Shown here piece after piece: positions 16,901 through 24,267 of a stretch of 64,000 nucleotides of DNA (the stretch's first letter is position 1; every line of letters begins with the position of its first letter). A model generated the notes under the pieces. It saw only the letters and a program-made list of their open reading frames with translations. It was not told the DNA's origin and did not search any database. The position numbers and the translations under genes are program-made. Source of the DNA: Stigonema ocellatum SAG 48.90 = DSM 106950 (GTDB taxonomy: Bacteria > Cyanobacteriota > Cyanobacteriia > Cyanobacteriales > Nostocaceae); NCBI GenBank assembly GCA_016903675.1, contig JADQBA010000025.1, positions 12,301-76,300 on the forward strand. Reading direction: 5' to 3'.

Positions 16901-17743
16901 AGAAAGATTATCTTCTTTGGGGATGTAGGTTGTAGGAGTTCCCAAATTGTCGAGAGCTTTCAATATTTCATCTACAGACTGGTAGCGGTTTCTATAATCA
17001 TATTTCACCATCTTATCTAAGATGGTTGCTAATTTTTTGCTAACCTGACCCTGATTGCGTCCGACAATTTCATGTGTATTAATATCCCCTTGAAATTGTC
17101 GCGGGTGTATTCCTGTTAATGCCTGAATTCCAATGATACCTACAGCATATATATCACTGCACAATTGAGGATGACCTTCCATTTGTTCTGGAGGCATATA
17201 GCCAGGAGTACCGATCGCCCGCTCTTCAGAGTCAAACCTAGAATTTAAAAATGGTGTGGCAGTAAAAAAGTCAATGATAACTATTTTTCCATCCTGCTTA
17301 CGTCTAATTAAATTTGCAGGTTTTATATCGCGATGTATAAAATTATTTTCGTGGACAAACCGTAGGATTTCTAAAATATCTTGTAAGAGAGTAACAACAT
17401 AAGTCTCACTCAATTGTTTACCAGGAATAATTTCATGAGTTAAGTCTTGACCTTCAATATATTCCTGAACTATATAAAATTGTTCATTTTCTTGAAAGTA
17501 AGCCAATGCTCGTGGGATTTGGTCATGTAAACCTAAGCTATATAGAATCTGTGCTTCTTGGTCAAATAAACGTTTTGCTACCGTCAAAACATACGGGTCA
17601 GGATTCAGTGGTTGAAGCTGCTTGACAACACAATAAGGATTACCTGGCAGATGTTTGTCAGCAGCGAGGAAAGTAACAGCAAATCCCCCTCTTCCTAACT
17701 CAGTGATTATTTCGTAACGTCCAACTAATTTTCCTACAGTCAT
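13940..17743 (-). CDS. Ser/Thr kinase - macro domain - CHAT-like fusion protein
   Basis: 1267 aa. Residues 1-275: Hanks-type kinase with glycine loop ELGRGGFAVTF, Lys41 in CVVKQL, catalytic loop FIHRDIKPANLI and GTPGYMPPEQM; the DFG motif reads DFF. About 340-410: helical repeats (EEHFDRALATAQQIPDEQKH). About 455-620: macro domain (FVKGDLLDLDVDALVNPTG, GGAISLQFFQRLG, IAFPSVGSGAAGFHPDD), which binds or removes ADP-ribose in known families. About 640-730: beta-rich segment. About 880-1110: CHAT-like fold (WFPWELLHDG, LIRYGQYVD, LSYLNAGQPEL, GSLWAVQP) where the catalytic Cys is replaced by Gly, so probably an inactive adaptor. About 1140-1250: beta-sandwich. First gene of a leftward operon; the start ATG 17743 is preceded by about 200 bp of AT-rich DNA. 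The combination suggests sensing by phosphorylation and ADP-ribose, with CHAT as effector partner. Confidence 0.85.
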   Translation of the reverse strand: MTVGKLVGRYEIITELGRGGFAVTFLAADKHLPGNPYCVVKQLQPLNPDPYVLTVAKRLFDQEAQILYSLGLHDQIPRALAYFQENEQFYIVQEYIEGQDLTHEIIPGKQLSETYVVTLLQDILEILRFVHENNFIHRDIKPANLIRRKQDGKIVIIDFFTATPFLNSRFDSEERAIGTPGYMPPEQMEGHPQLCSDIYAVGIIGIQALTGIHPRQFQGDINTHEIVGRNQGQVSKKLATILDKMVKYDYRNRYQSVDEILKALDNLGTPTTYIPKEDNLSENPVQFIGRWVQRFFRQKQENSNPATEIAETSTLSPVRQPTLSPVTILQTPEKVYEIVQTYIQEEHFDRALATAQQIPDEQKHLEALTKVIQAVSKLESNRVLELLAPLQNNPNERVRQLVRELQFTTPEPPEDYLFNKPRRREGHEERRERRSVILHREGSSFPQPQVISRDEALTRIEFVKGDLLDLDVDALVNPTGLNVRYGGAISLQFFQRLGSKLYEALRNQPPLRSGEVFLTDAGSLLAHYIIHTPTEENEGSHTTASIVRGVSAALAKADSLSDVQTIAFPSVGSGAAGFHPDDLAPKVLKAVTHHLKQGTLLKKVIFAFVDETAYQAYASAYQMLLLETGVAYNVSVTIPQETINLGEEIEIAVNLNQAEITQTETYTIQISHSHTIGSELNIFLTAPGFEFNGDNTTSLPLDPDTTNITQTASFNLTALRPGKTKIKAELYCGDTYKTTLETEVEVTAFEETELRPLIAARSRPVPQPDFILQVRTAWKADISACTLNFHIDSYQPRLLFADDVDHNSQSLSAKWVERSHSLLKTTLEEAASSLPGDFRSRLVSLGQYLFQSLLPEELQNTFRTIASLNHPFTLLILADQDAWFPWELLHDGQKFLGDRFIIGRWLWELEKARPYEFPVGAVNVAHYASVEQPELWTELLHSSGAPPPIPMQAGVFNDMTLFESIRGLHLIRYGQYVDTTNRQDAPVRVNSSSNIEDIEREVQPAKLSLRRNHPLVSLSYLNAGQPELTALEQTWASTFVRAGCSAFVGSLWAVQPNVEAAFVSAFYHSIWAGQTLGVAFQTARRLAKTVVPESLDWLAYVLFGDPMARPYRPVQGQGYAVVEPIGQEIDDPVPPGSTVRFRVSLRRTPPVWYENRLMEVAEDLTFDDLRVFIVTSGLQVTPDDSIVMTRTATGDYLGWFTLTVPAEMEGETVLVQVHFEDGMEPVHGLRFSLKVGPSFLPNYSQPRQRKRPQRQKQSVTERGGEAQ

Positions 17744-17969
17744 GTGACTACAACAGATTAGTATTCTTTTTAAAAGTGAGTTACTCCCTTTAAAAGATAA
17801 TAGCGAGTAACTCGCAGTGTCTTTGGAATTGTAACTATTTTAATCTTGTTCTGCCTTCAACCTCTACAGCTTACAATATTTGACAGTAATTACTCATAAA
17901 AAGACGAAAACAAGATGACGGCAGTAGGGAAAAACAAGCGTAACGGAAATAAGTTTACCACGGGTAGGA
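17744..17969. promoter_or_regulatory. Upstream region of the kinase-CHAT operon
   Basis: AT-rich spacer between the operon start and a rightward gene relic. It contains a degenerate repeat of GAGTTACTC/GAGTAACTC around 17780-17813. The operon promoter should lie here, but I see no convincing -35/-10 pair. Confidence 0.35.
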
Positions 17970-18395
17970 ATGCTTACCACTGTCCGTAATCGTAGAGCTT
18001 TGGTTGCGTCTTTTGATCCGTTTGATCGTACAACTGAGGTAAGTTTGCATCTTGTTCTCTAGGAATATACTGTCTCGAATTGTATTTTGGAAGACACGAT
18101 TATTGAGGAGCCAGAAATTAATGCAACGCTCTTAGAACCTACCACTTTGCCACAGGTCGCAACCGTTCCGCCGCCACCGATACCAGTAGCTGACTACAAT
18201 GCCCTACAACGGACAGTAAGCTGGACAACCCTCAATACGGTTCGGTTAGCGTTTTAATATGAGTGAAGATCCCCCCAACCCCCTTAAAAAGGGGGGCTAA
18301 TAAACCTCTGTTACCCCCTTTTTAAGGGGGTCGTCGCAGGCGTTCAGATCTTAACCGAACCGTATTAGGACAACCCTTTCTCAATTTCTTAATCC
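17970..18395 (+). pseudogene. Relic of the N-terminal part of a helicase-like (SNF2/DISARM-type) gene
   Basis: Starting at ATG 17970 the frame reads MLTTVRNRRALVASFDPFD, shifts frame near 18050 after LHLV, continues as EYTVSNCILEDTIIEEPEIN and LLEPTTLPQV, then DYNALQRTVSWTTL. A MITE (18233-18367) interrupts it, and after the 10-bp target duplication the frame resumes as SQFLNPD. From memory this resembles the N-terminus of large SNF2-like helicases of defence islands (DrmD-type); that family call is tentative. The remaining ~900 residues including all helicase motifs are gone. It points to a former defence locus here. Confidence 0.5.
18233..18367. repeat. MITE with 15-bp inverted ends and 10-bp target duplication
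   Basis: AATACGGTTCGGTTA (18234-18248) and its exact complement (18352-18366). The flanks are direct repeats GGACAACCCT at 18223-18232 and 18368-18377. The centre has the cyanobacterial CCCCCTTAAAAAGGGGG-type hairpin. Confidence 0.9.
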
Positions 18396-19846
18396 CGACA
18401 GGACGTTAGGTCGTTTCTGCTTAAGAAGCGATCAATTCTCTCAGTCGCAGCCACTCCGGTAACAAGCGTCCAAACATCTTCTGCCGAATCTTCGATTCCT
18501 TTAAGAATCTGCTGGCGGAATACAAGCCCAGACTCAAATCCAAAATTAGAAAGTTGCTCCCGCATCCCATACAGCAAGTCCTTACCCGCAAAAAAAGTTA
18601 TATAATTTTGTTGTTGAAATCGACTGCCGTCAGGGCAACAAGTTGAGAGCAATCTATCAAATTCGTCCAAGGGATTGAGTCTGGGGATACTCCTTCGCAG
18701 CTTTAGGATATTTACAGGCACAGGGACCCCCCAGGCAAACGGTAAGTATCATCGTCACCGATTACGTCACTTACGGCATCACTATGAGTGGTAAAAATAA
18801 ATTGGCAATTTTGACGCTCGTTTGGGAAGTTGGCGCACCAATAACTGTGCCCCTGGGGGATGAAGATTAAGGTCAATTTCGTCAATCAGTACGACTGAGT
18901 TGGCAATCTGTTGCCTCACAAACTCATACAGAATCGGAAATACTGACTGTTCTCCTGCTGACATCTCGACAATGTCGTAGGTGCGGTGGTCATCATTGAT
19001 TAAAAAGTAATAATCGAATGGTGTTGGCGAATCAATTCCAGGCATTGGTTCTACACCTGCAAAGGAGCGTCCGGGAAAGATTTTGGTATAAAGATTTTCC
19101 AGTTGTGTTAAGTAATCAATGGGAGAGCTATGAGTAAGCTGGGCAAATTTCCAACCGTTGAGATACTTACGCAGCCTCGCTACACCTGCTTCAAAGGATA
19201 CTCGACCGCTTGTAGGCTTTCCTATACTTACTGGCCCTAGGGAGGAGCCATTTTCTTCTGGAACTGGGTCATTGCCAAGGTTGCGAAACTGGTCAAACCA
19301 GAAAATACCAGGTAGCTGAGAAAACTCTGAACGAACTCCTGGATCTGTTTTCAACAAGTTTTGAGCGTAGTAGCGCCAAGCATTCTGAAAGAATTCTGCA
19401 TTAGATCCAGCGCGGCAGCTTTCACCATCTAGAATGAGTCGGACGCGGTTGTTGTCCCCCGGTTCGACTTCATAACGTTCTGGCTGTGCCGCTGCCCACC
19501 TTCTAGCTATTGCGCGTGTAGCTTCGATTTCAGAAGCGGAAAATGATACTTCTAATTCGATGTGTGGTGGCCAAGAGCGTTGGTAACGACCAGGGAGAAA
19601 CCCTAACCAGTCAAAATCCGTTACCCTTTGAATTTGTCTAGTTGCTAGGGATAGAGGGAGGGCGTAGACGCGAAGCGGCTTGTCGTCAGACATCGCTTGC
19701 AGCAGAGTCGTCTTAAGAGTGCCATTATCGCCCAGCACCAAAAATCGGTTGCTGACAGAATTGAGAGTTTGATTTTTGAAGGATACTTCAAGGTGGTCGA
19801 ATCGCTTGAAGTTTGTGATCACGATAGACTCGACTTTCATCACCAT
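18389..19846 (-). pseudogene. AAA ATPase (RecF/SMC-like, AAA_21-type), frameshifted
   Basis: The N-terminal part begins MVMKVESIVITNFKRFDHLE and has the Walker A-like GDNGTLKTT (Lys45; the usual Gly before Lys is Leu) and Walker B VVLIDEIDLNLHP. The frame ends at 18782 in FYHS, but shifting one base inside CCCAAA near 18830 restores QFIFTTHSDAVSDVI, the D-loop/H-switch of this family. A second shift at a G6 run (about 18728) is needed to enter the C-terminal frame 18721-18389 (VNILKLRRSIPRLNPLDEF). Restored length is about 480 aa. Such stand-alone ATPases often partner with nucleases (OLD/TOPRIM, HNH) in defence. Either a decayed gene or two sequencing errors in homopolymers. Confidence 0.75.
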
Positions 19847-19938
19847 TTCCCCCGCGCCTGGTGGAACAATTTTAGGATGAAAATGGGAAAACAGTATGTG
19901 ATGTGCTTGCAGGTTATTGTAACGATTTATTTTTTTTA

Positions 19939-19976
19939 GTACAACTTAGACAACTTATACGCTATTCAAACATGAT
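19939..19976 (-). promoter_or_regulatory. Recurrent tandem-site motif (copy B)
   Basis: On the minus strand it reads ATCATGTTTGAATAGCGTAT followed by AAGTTGTC. It lies about 95-130 bp upstream of the AAA ATPase start and in the same orientation. Related copies are at 39420, 46670, 58207, 61452 and 61682; see findings. Confidence 0.5.
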
Positions 19977-20140
19977 TTCTAACAATAGGATGTCATGCTA
20001 AATCTTGTGAACAAATTCCGATATCACTTGTGTTCTTTAGCAATTTAGGTTTTTAAAATGGGAGTTTTACTAACGAGTCCAATGCACTTGCCGACCAAGT
20101 TGCTCGTTCAATTGGGTGAGGTCAGAATCCCCATCCAATA

Positions 20141-20235
20141 CAATACTGCGTAGGATTTGCAAAAATTAGAAACCCGGTAACTTTGGCGAAACCGGGTTTC
20201 TGGCACCTGAACTATTCAAAACCTACGCAGTATTG
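20141..20235. repeat. 95-bp MITE with 10-bp target duplication
   Basis: CAATACTGCGTAGG at the left and its exact complement at the right, with an internal hairpin AGAAACCCGGT/ACCGGGTTTCT. Direct repeats CCATCCAATA at 20131-20140 and 20236-20245 flank it. Confidence 0.9.
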
Positions 20236-20245
20236 CCATCCAATA

Positions 20246-20476
20246 GCATAGCTACCTTCTCCTTCAAAGACGCTACGCGTAGCTTGCTTCCCCGAACGCG
20301 AGTGCGTCTCCCCGAGTGAGAAGGGGTACGTACTTCTGACGAATTCAAACTTCTTAAAACAGCCTCTTAGGAGTACCCCACGGGCGGCGCATCACCCGCT
20401 ATGAATGGAACAAACACCCCCACTCCCTACTCCCTACTCCCTACTCCCCACTCCCGTGTTTCTTGAGAGATTTAAC
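20246..20476. other. Spacer upstream of the N-ATPase operon
   Basis: Holds a dispersed palindromic repeat (AGACGCTACGCGTAGCTTGC, about 20268-20290) and a (CCCTACT)n tandem tract at 20420-20455. The operon promoter must lie in or before this stretch; no clear -35/-10 pair was found. Confidence 0.5.
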
Positions 20477-20782
20477 ATGAACAGCCTCTTGTTTTTACCT
20501 GTTACTTTAGTGTTAGGAATTTTCCTGGGAAATCTCTACTTTCGTGGCTTGTGGATGATGGTGCAGAAATTACCTACAGCCCAAAACCCAATTCTATTAA
20601 CGTTAGGCAGCTTTTTTAGACGGCTAGGGATCTTGATCGCAGGATTTGCTTTAGTGCTAGCGATCGCCCAAGAGAACGCAATTTGGCATCTGATCGTTTG
20701 CTTAGGCGCGTTCATTTGGGTACGCAATCGCATCATTGAAAAGTTGCAGCAGAAATGGTCAAGGAGTCTCAATGCACATTAG
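20477..20782 (+). CDS. atpR: N-ATPase accessory membrane subunit AtpR
   Basis: 101 aa from ATG 20477. Three predicted membrane helices (LLFLPVTLVLGIFLGNLYF; GILIAGFALVLAIA; AIWHLIVCLGAFIWV). The motif LGNLYFRGLW and GSFFRRLG are typical of AtpR, a small subunit unique to N-type ATPases and thought to help assemble or stabilise the a/c interface. It overlaps atpB by 11 bp. It is the first gene in this operon, whereas in the usual N-ATPase order it is fourth. Confidence 0.8.
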   Translation: MNSLLFLPVTLVLGIFLGNLYFRGLWMMVQKLPTAQNPILLTLGSFFRRLGILIAGFALVLAIAQENAIWHLIVCLGAFIWVRNRIIEKLQQKWSRSLNAH

Positions 20783-21449
20783 TCCAGATGAGATTGTGTT
20801 TGGGCATTGGGGATTTGTAACGATTAATGCCACTTTGGTCTTCACATGGATGATCATGCTACTGTTAGGCATCGGTGCTTGGTTGGTGACGCGCAAACTT
20901 TCGACTGATACGCAGCTATCCCACTGGCAAAACCTGTTGGAAGTCTTAGTTGTCAATTTACGCGATCAAATTCAGCAAACCAGTGGACAAAATCCCGATC
21001 GCTATTTGCCCTTTGTCGGAACCCTATTTGTTTTTATTGCCACCTCCAATCTATTAGCGATCGTTCCTGGCTATCACCCGCCCACTGCCTCACTTTCCAC
21101 CACAGCCGCCCTTGCGTTATGTGTATTTTTTGCCGTTCCCGTTTTTGGTATCAGTCAGCAAGGAATCTGGAAATACCTGCACCACTACCTAGAGCCAAAT
21201 CCCATCCTATTTCCCTTTTATATAATTAGCGAACTCTCACGGACTTTAGCTTTAGCAGTGCGTTTGTTTGGGAATGTAATGAGTGAAGGGATGATTGCGG
21301 CGATTTTAATATCGATCGCGCCATTCTTCTTCCCAGCCATTATGCAGGCTTTAGGTTTGTTGACAGGCTTAATTCAGGCATATATTTTTGCAATTTTAGC
21401 AGTTGTTTATATTGGTTCTGCGAGGAATGAAGACTATGGCTCAAAATGA
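20772..21449 (+). CDS. atpB: N-type ATPase Fo subunit a
   Basis: 225 aa from ATG 20772, which has AAGGAG just upstream; the longer frame from TTG 20736 is less likely. The channel-forming helix has the essential Arg in ELSRTLALAVRLFGNVMSEG, followed by a long hydrophobic C-terminal hairpin (ALGLLTGLIQAYIFAILAVV). Membrane subunit that carries the ion half-channels facing the c-ring. It overlaps atpR at its start and atpE at its end, so translation is coupled. Confidence 0.9.
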   Translation: MHISPDEIVFGHWGFVTINATLVFTWMIMLLLGIGAWLVTRKLSTDTQLSHWQNLLEVLVVNLRDQIQQTSGQNPDRYLPFVGTLFVFIATSNLLAIVPGYHPPTASLSTTAALALCVFFAVPVFGISQQGIWKYLHHYLEPNPILFPFYIISELSRTLALAVRLFGNVMSEGMIAAILISIAPFFFPAIMQALGLLTGLIQAYIFAILAVVYIGSARNEDYGSK

Positions 21450-21744
21450 ATCGCTATCACTTTTACTTGGAATTATTGGCCCTGTGTCAATCTTAACGGC
21501 AGGGTTGACCATGGCCATCGGCTCCATCGCCCCAGCCCTCGGTGAAGGTAAATCCGTTGCCCAGGCACTTACTTCCATCGCCCAACAACCTGACGAAGCA
21601 AATACAATTACCCGCACCTTATTTGTGGGATTAGCATTTATCGAATCCGTCGCAATTTATTGCTTTGTCATCGCGCTAATTCTCTTGTTTGCCAATCCAT
21701 TCTGGAACTACGTGGTCAGTGCGATCCCAAAAACAGGAGCCTGA
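21436..21744 (+). CDS. atpE: N-type ATPase Fo subunit c
   Basis: 102 aa from ATG 21436 (AGGA 10 bases upstream; 21427 is an alternative). A two-helix hairpin: TM1 LTMAIGSIAPALGEGKSVAQ, loop AQQPDEAN, TM2 FVGLAFIESVAIYCFVIALI. The ion-binding Glu in FIESVAIY with following Ser and Tyr matches the Na+-coordination pattern of Ilyobacter-type c subunits; the TM1 position corresponding to Gln32 is Glu here (ALGEG). It rotates as part of the c-ring. Longer than typical H+ cyanobacterial c (81 aa), as in other N-ATPases. Confidence 0.9.
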   Translation: MAQNESLSLLLGIIGPVSILTAGLTMAIGSIAPALGEGKSVAQALTSIAQQPDEANTITRTLFVGLAFIESVAIYCFVIALILLFANPFWNYVVSAIPKTGA

Positions 21745-21748
21745 TGAA

Positions 21749-22555
21749 GTGGAGATTAACTGGTTTACCTTCTTCGCGCAAATCCTCAACTTTTTTGTGT
21801 TGATATTTGTGCTGCAACGCTTCCTATATAAACCGATTATCCAGGCAATGGCACGCCGCGAGAAGACGATCCGCGATCGCTTGTCGTCGGCATCTGAACA
21901 GAAACAAGAAGCAGAAAAGGAAATCAAGCATTATCAGGAAATACAACAGAAATTCACAGACCAAAAGACAGAATTGCTCACCCAAGCAAAATCAGAAGTA
22001 GAGCAAACCCGCCAAAGTTTGTTGAAAGAAATGCAGGAATCAGTGGCGACAGAGCGATCGCAATGGCAAACCAGTCTGCAACGCCAAAAAGATTCTTTTT
22101 TGCGCGAGGTGGGCGATCGCACCATGCAGCAATTACAGGCAACCGTGCGGCGGGTGTTGACAGACTTGGCAGAGTCACAGCTAGAAACACAGATTGCCAA
22201 GGTATTTTTGCAGAAGTTGCGCTCACTGACCGAAACAGAACGTGCCGAACTGACGACGACTTTAACTGCTTCAACAAAAGACAGTATTCCCTTGACCTTG
22301 GTTAGTACGTTCACGCTACCGACAGATATTTGTGCAGCGATCGCCACGGTTTTGCAAGACTACTTCAACGCCGTGGGTTCAGCCAAAATCGAGATGACAA
22401 GTGAAATTCAATCCAGTCTGATTTGTGGGATTGAACTGCGCGGCACTGGCTACAAACTAGCGTGGAGTATGGATGCTTACTTAGATACCATCACCGAAAA
22501 TTTGGTTACGGTTTTTGCACAAGAAACGTCAAAAGGAGTGGGGAGTGGGGAGTAG
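21749..22555 (+). CDS. atpF: N-type ATPase Fo subunit b (AtpF)
   Basis: 268 aa from GTG 21749, chosen because AACAGGAG ends 9 bases before it; the longer frame would overlap atpE by 56 bp. An N-terminal membrane helix (FFAQILNFFVLIFVLQRFLY) is followed by a long charged coiled coil (about 40-130) forming the peripheral stalk, and a C-terminal domain that is delta-like in N-ATPases, which have no separate delta gene; none is present here. The last residues (SKGVGSGE) run into a GGGGAGTAGGGAG repeat, so the original C-terminus may have been altered. Confidence 0.85.
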   Translation: MEINWFTFFAQILNFFVLIFVLQRFLYKPIIQAMARREKTIRDRLSSASEQKQEAEKEIKHYQEIQQKFTDQKTELLTQAKSEVEQTRQSLLKEMQESVATERSQWQTSLQRQKDSFLREVGDRTMQQLQATVRRVLTDLAESQLETQIAKVFLQKLRSLTETERAELTTTLTASTKDSIPLTLVSTFTLPTDICAAIATVLQDYFNAVGSAKIEMTSEIQSSLICGIELRGTGYKLAWSMDAYLDTITENLVTVFAQETSKGVGSGE

Positions 22556-22720
22556 GGAGTAGGGAATGGGGAGTGGGGAGTAGGGAGTAGGGAATAAAGA
22601 TAAGAATCACGAGTCAAAAAGTTAATTAATAACATCCATTCCCCATTCCCCATTATTTCCCATTCCCCATTCCCCACTCCCCATTCCCCACTCCCCACTC
22701 CCCACTCCCCAATCCCCACT
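22530..22720. repeat. GGGGAGTAGGGAGT inverted repeat within the ATPase operon
   Basis: The left arm (about 22536-22593) is GGGGAGTAGGGAGTAGGG-type and the right arm (about 22632-22712) is CCCATTCCCCACTCCCC-type; together they can form a very stable hairpin in the mRNA between atpF and atpA. It could attenuate or process the transcript. Confidence 0.8.
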
Positions 22721-22735
22721 CAGAGGAAGCATGAT

Positions 22736-24265
22736 GTGAACAAGGAAGAAGGTTTACAGACAGTTTTACAAGATACTTTTGCACTTTATGATCGAGTTCT
22801 TGATCAGCATGAAGCAAAATTGCGATCAACTGAGATCGGGATTGTCCAATCGATTGGGCAAGGAATTGCCAAAATCGTCGGCTTGCCTCATGTCCAGTCA
22901 GAGGAAATAGTCCGTTTTACTGGCGGGAGTCTGGGGTTGGTGTTTAACCTCGATCCCGAAGAAGTTGGGGTAGTTTTGCTTGATTCTAGCGATCAACTCC
23001 AGTCAGGTACGGAAGTGCGGCGCACTGGCAAAGTGCTTGATGTCCCTGTGGGCGATACGCTACTAGGAAGAGTAATCGATCCCCTCGGTCGTCCCCTCGA
23101 CGGCAAAGGCATGGTGCGAACTTCAGAACGCCGTCCCGCCGAACGCGATGCCCCTGCGATTATGGATCGTGCACCCGTGAATGTGCCATTGCAAACGGGC
23201 ATCAAAGCCATCGATGCCCTGATTCCCATTGGACGCGGACAAAGAGAATTGATTTTAGGCGATCGCCAAACGGGCAAAAGCGGTCTCGCCCTCGATACGA
23301 TCATCAATCAAAAAGGCAAAAATATTCTTTGTATCTATTGTGCCATCGGAAAGCGCAGTGCGGCTGTTGCCAAGCTCATTGCCGACCTCAATGAGCATGA
23401 GGCTTTTGCCTATACGACAGTGGTGATGGCAGCAGGAGAAGATCCGCCGGGCTTACAGTATGTCGCTCCTTATGCCGCTACTGCCATGGCGGAATATTTT
23501 ACAGATCAAGGGCGCGATGTGCTAATCGTTTACGATGACCTCACCAACCATGCCTCCACCTATCGAGAAATATCGCTCTTAATGCGCCGCCCACCCGGAC
23601 GCGAAGCCTATCCAGGTGATATTTTTTACATTCACTCGCGCTTACTCGAACGTTCTACTCATTTCAATGAGAAACGGGGTGGTGGTTCCTTAACTGCGCT
23701 GCCGATCATCGAAACAGAGGCACAAAACATTGCCGCATATATCCCAACTAATCTAATTTCAATTACCGATGGACAGATTTATCTTTCACCAATCCTCTTT
23801 CAAAAGGCAGTATTGCCTGCCATCGACATCGGCAAGTCGGTTTCGCGGGTGGGTGGCAAAACCCAACTAAGCGCCTATCGCGCTGTTTCAGGAGATTTAC
23901 GTCTTTCTTATTCTCAATTTGAAGAGCTAGAGGCTTTCTCTCGCTTTGGTACGCGCTTAGAAGAATCAACTCGCCTCACTTTAGAACGCGGGCGAAGGGT
24001 GCGTGAGATTCTCAAACAAAAGCAATATGCGCCGATGTCGGCTGCTGTGCAAATAGCTGTGTTGCTTTCGGTGACGGCAGGCTTGCTCGATGTCGTCCCG
24101 ATCGCTCTTATTGCCATTGCAGAGCAAGCGATCGCCCAAGCAATATCCACCCAGTTAGCCGACCTTTGCCTACAAATCGAAAGCGGAGCCGTATTGACTG
24201 ATGCCGATCGCGATGCCTTACTAAAGATTGCTAAAACTGCTATCGCGACCTTTATAAAGGAATAG
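22736..24265 (+). CDS. atpA: N-type ATPase F1 subunit alpha
   Basis: 509 aa from GTG 22736 (AGAGGAAG six bases upstream; the two ATGs just before run into TGA). Walker A is GDRQTGKS, with downstream VLIVYDDLTNHA and the alpha signature around AISPSxxR-like KAVLPAIDIGKSVSRVGG. The non-catalytic nucleotide-binding subunit of the F1 hexamer. It is followed after 2 bp by atpG. Distinct from the housekeeping alpha subunit in having the N-ATPase context. Confidence 0.92.
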   Translation: MNKEEGLQTVLQDTFALYDRVLDQHEAKLRSTEIGIVQSIGQGIAKIVGLPHVQSEEIVRFTGGSLGLVFNLDPEEVGVVLLDSSDQLQSGTEVRRTGKVLDVPVGDTLLGRVIDPLGRPLDGKGMVRTSERRPAERDAPAIMDRAPVNVPLQTGIKAIDALIPIGRGQRELILGDRQTGKSGLALDTIINQKGKNILCIYCAIGKRSAAVAKLIADLNEHEAFAYTTVVMAAGEDPPGLQYVAPYAATAMAEYFTDQGRDVLIVYDDLTNHASTYREISLLMRRPPGREAYPGDIFYIHSRLLERSTHFNEKRGGGSLTALPIIETEAQNIAAYIPTNLISITDGQIYLSPILFQKAVLPAIDIGKSVSRVGGKTQLSAYRAVSGDLRLSYSQFEELEAFSRFGTRLEESTRLTLERGRRVREILKQKQYAPMSAAVQIAVLLSVTAGLLDVVPIALIAIAEQAIAQAISTQLADLCLQIESGAVLTDADRDALLKIAKTAIATFIKE

Positions 24266-24267
24266 CT

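Noticed and set aside
8903..17743. Prophage or integrative element carrying the kinase-CHAT operon
   Set aside because: No integrase, attachment sites or phage structural genes near either end.
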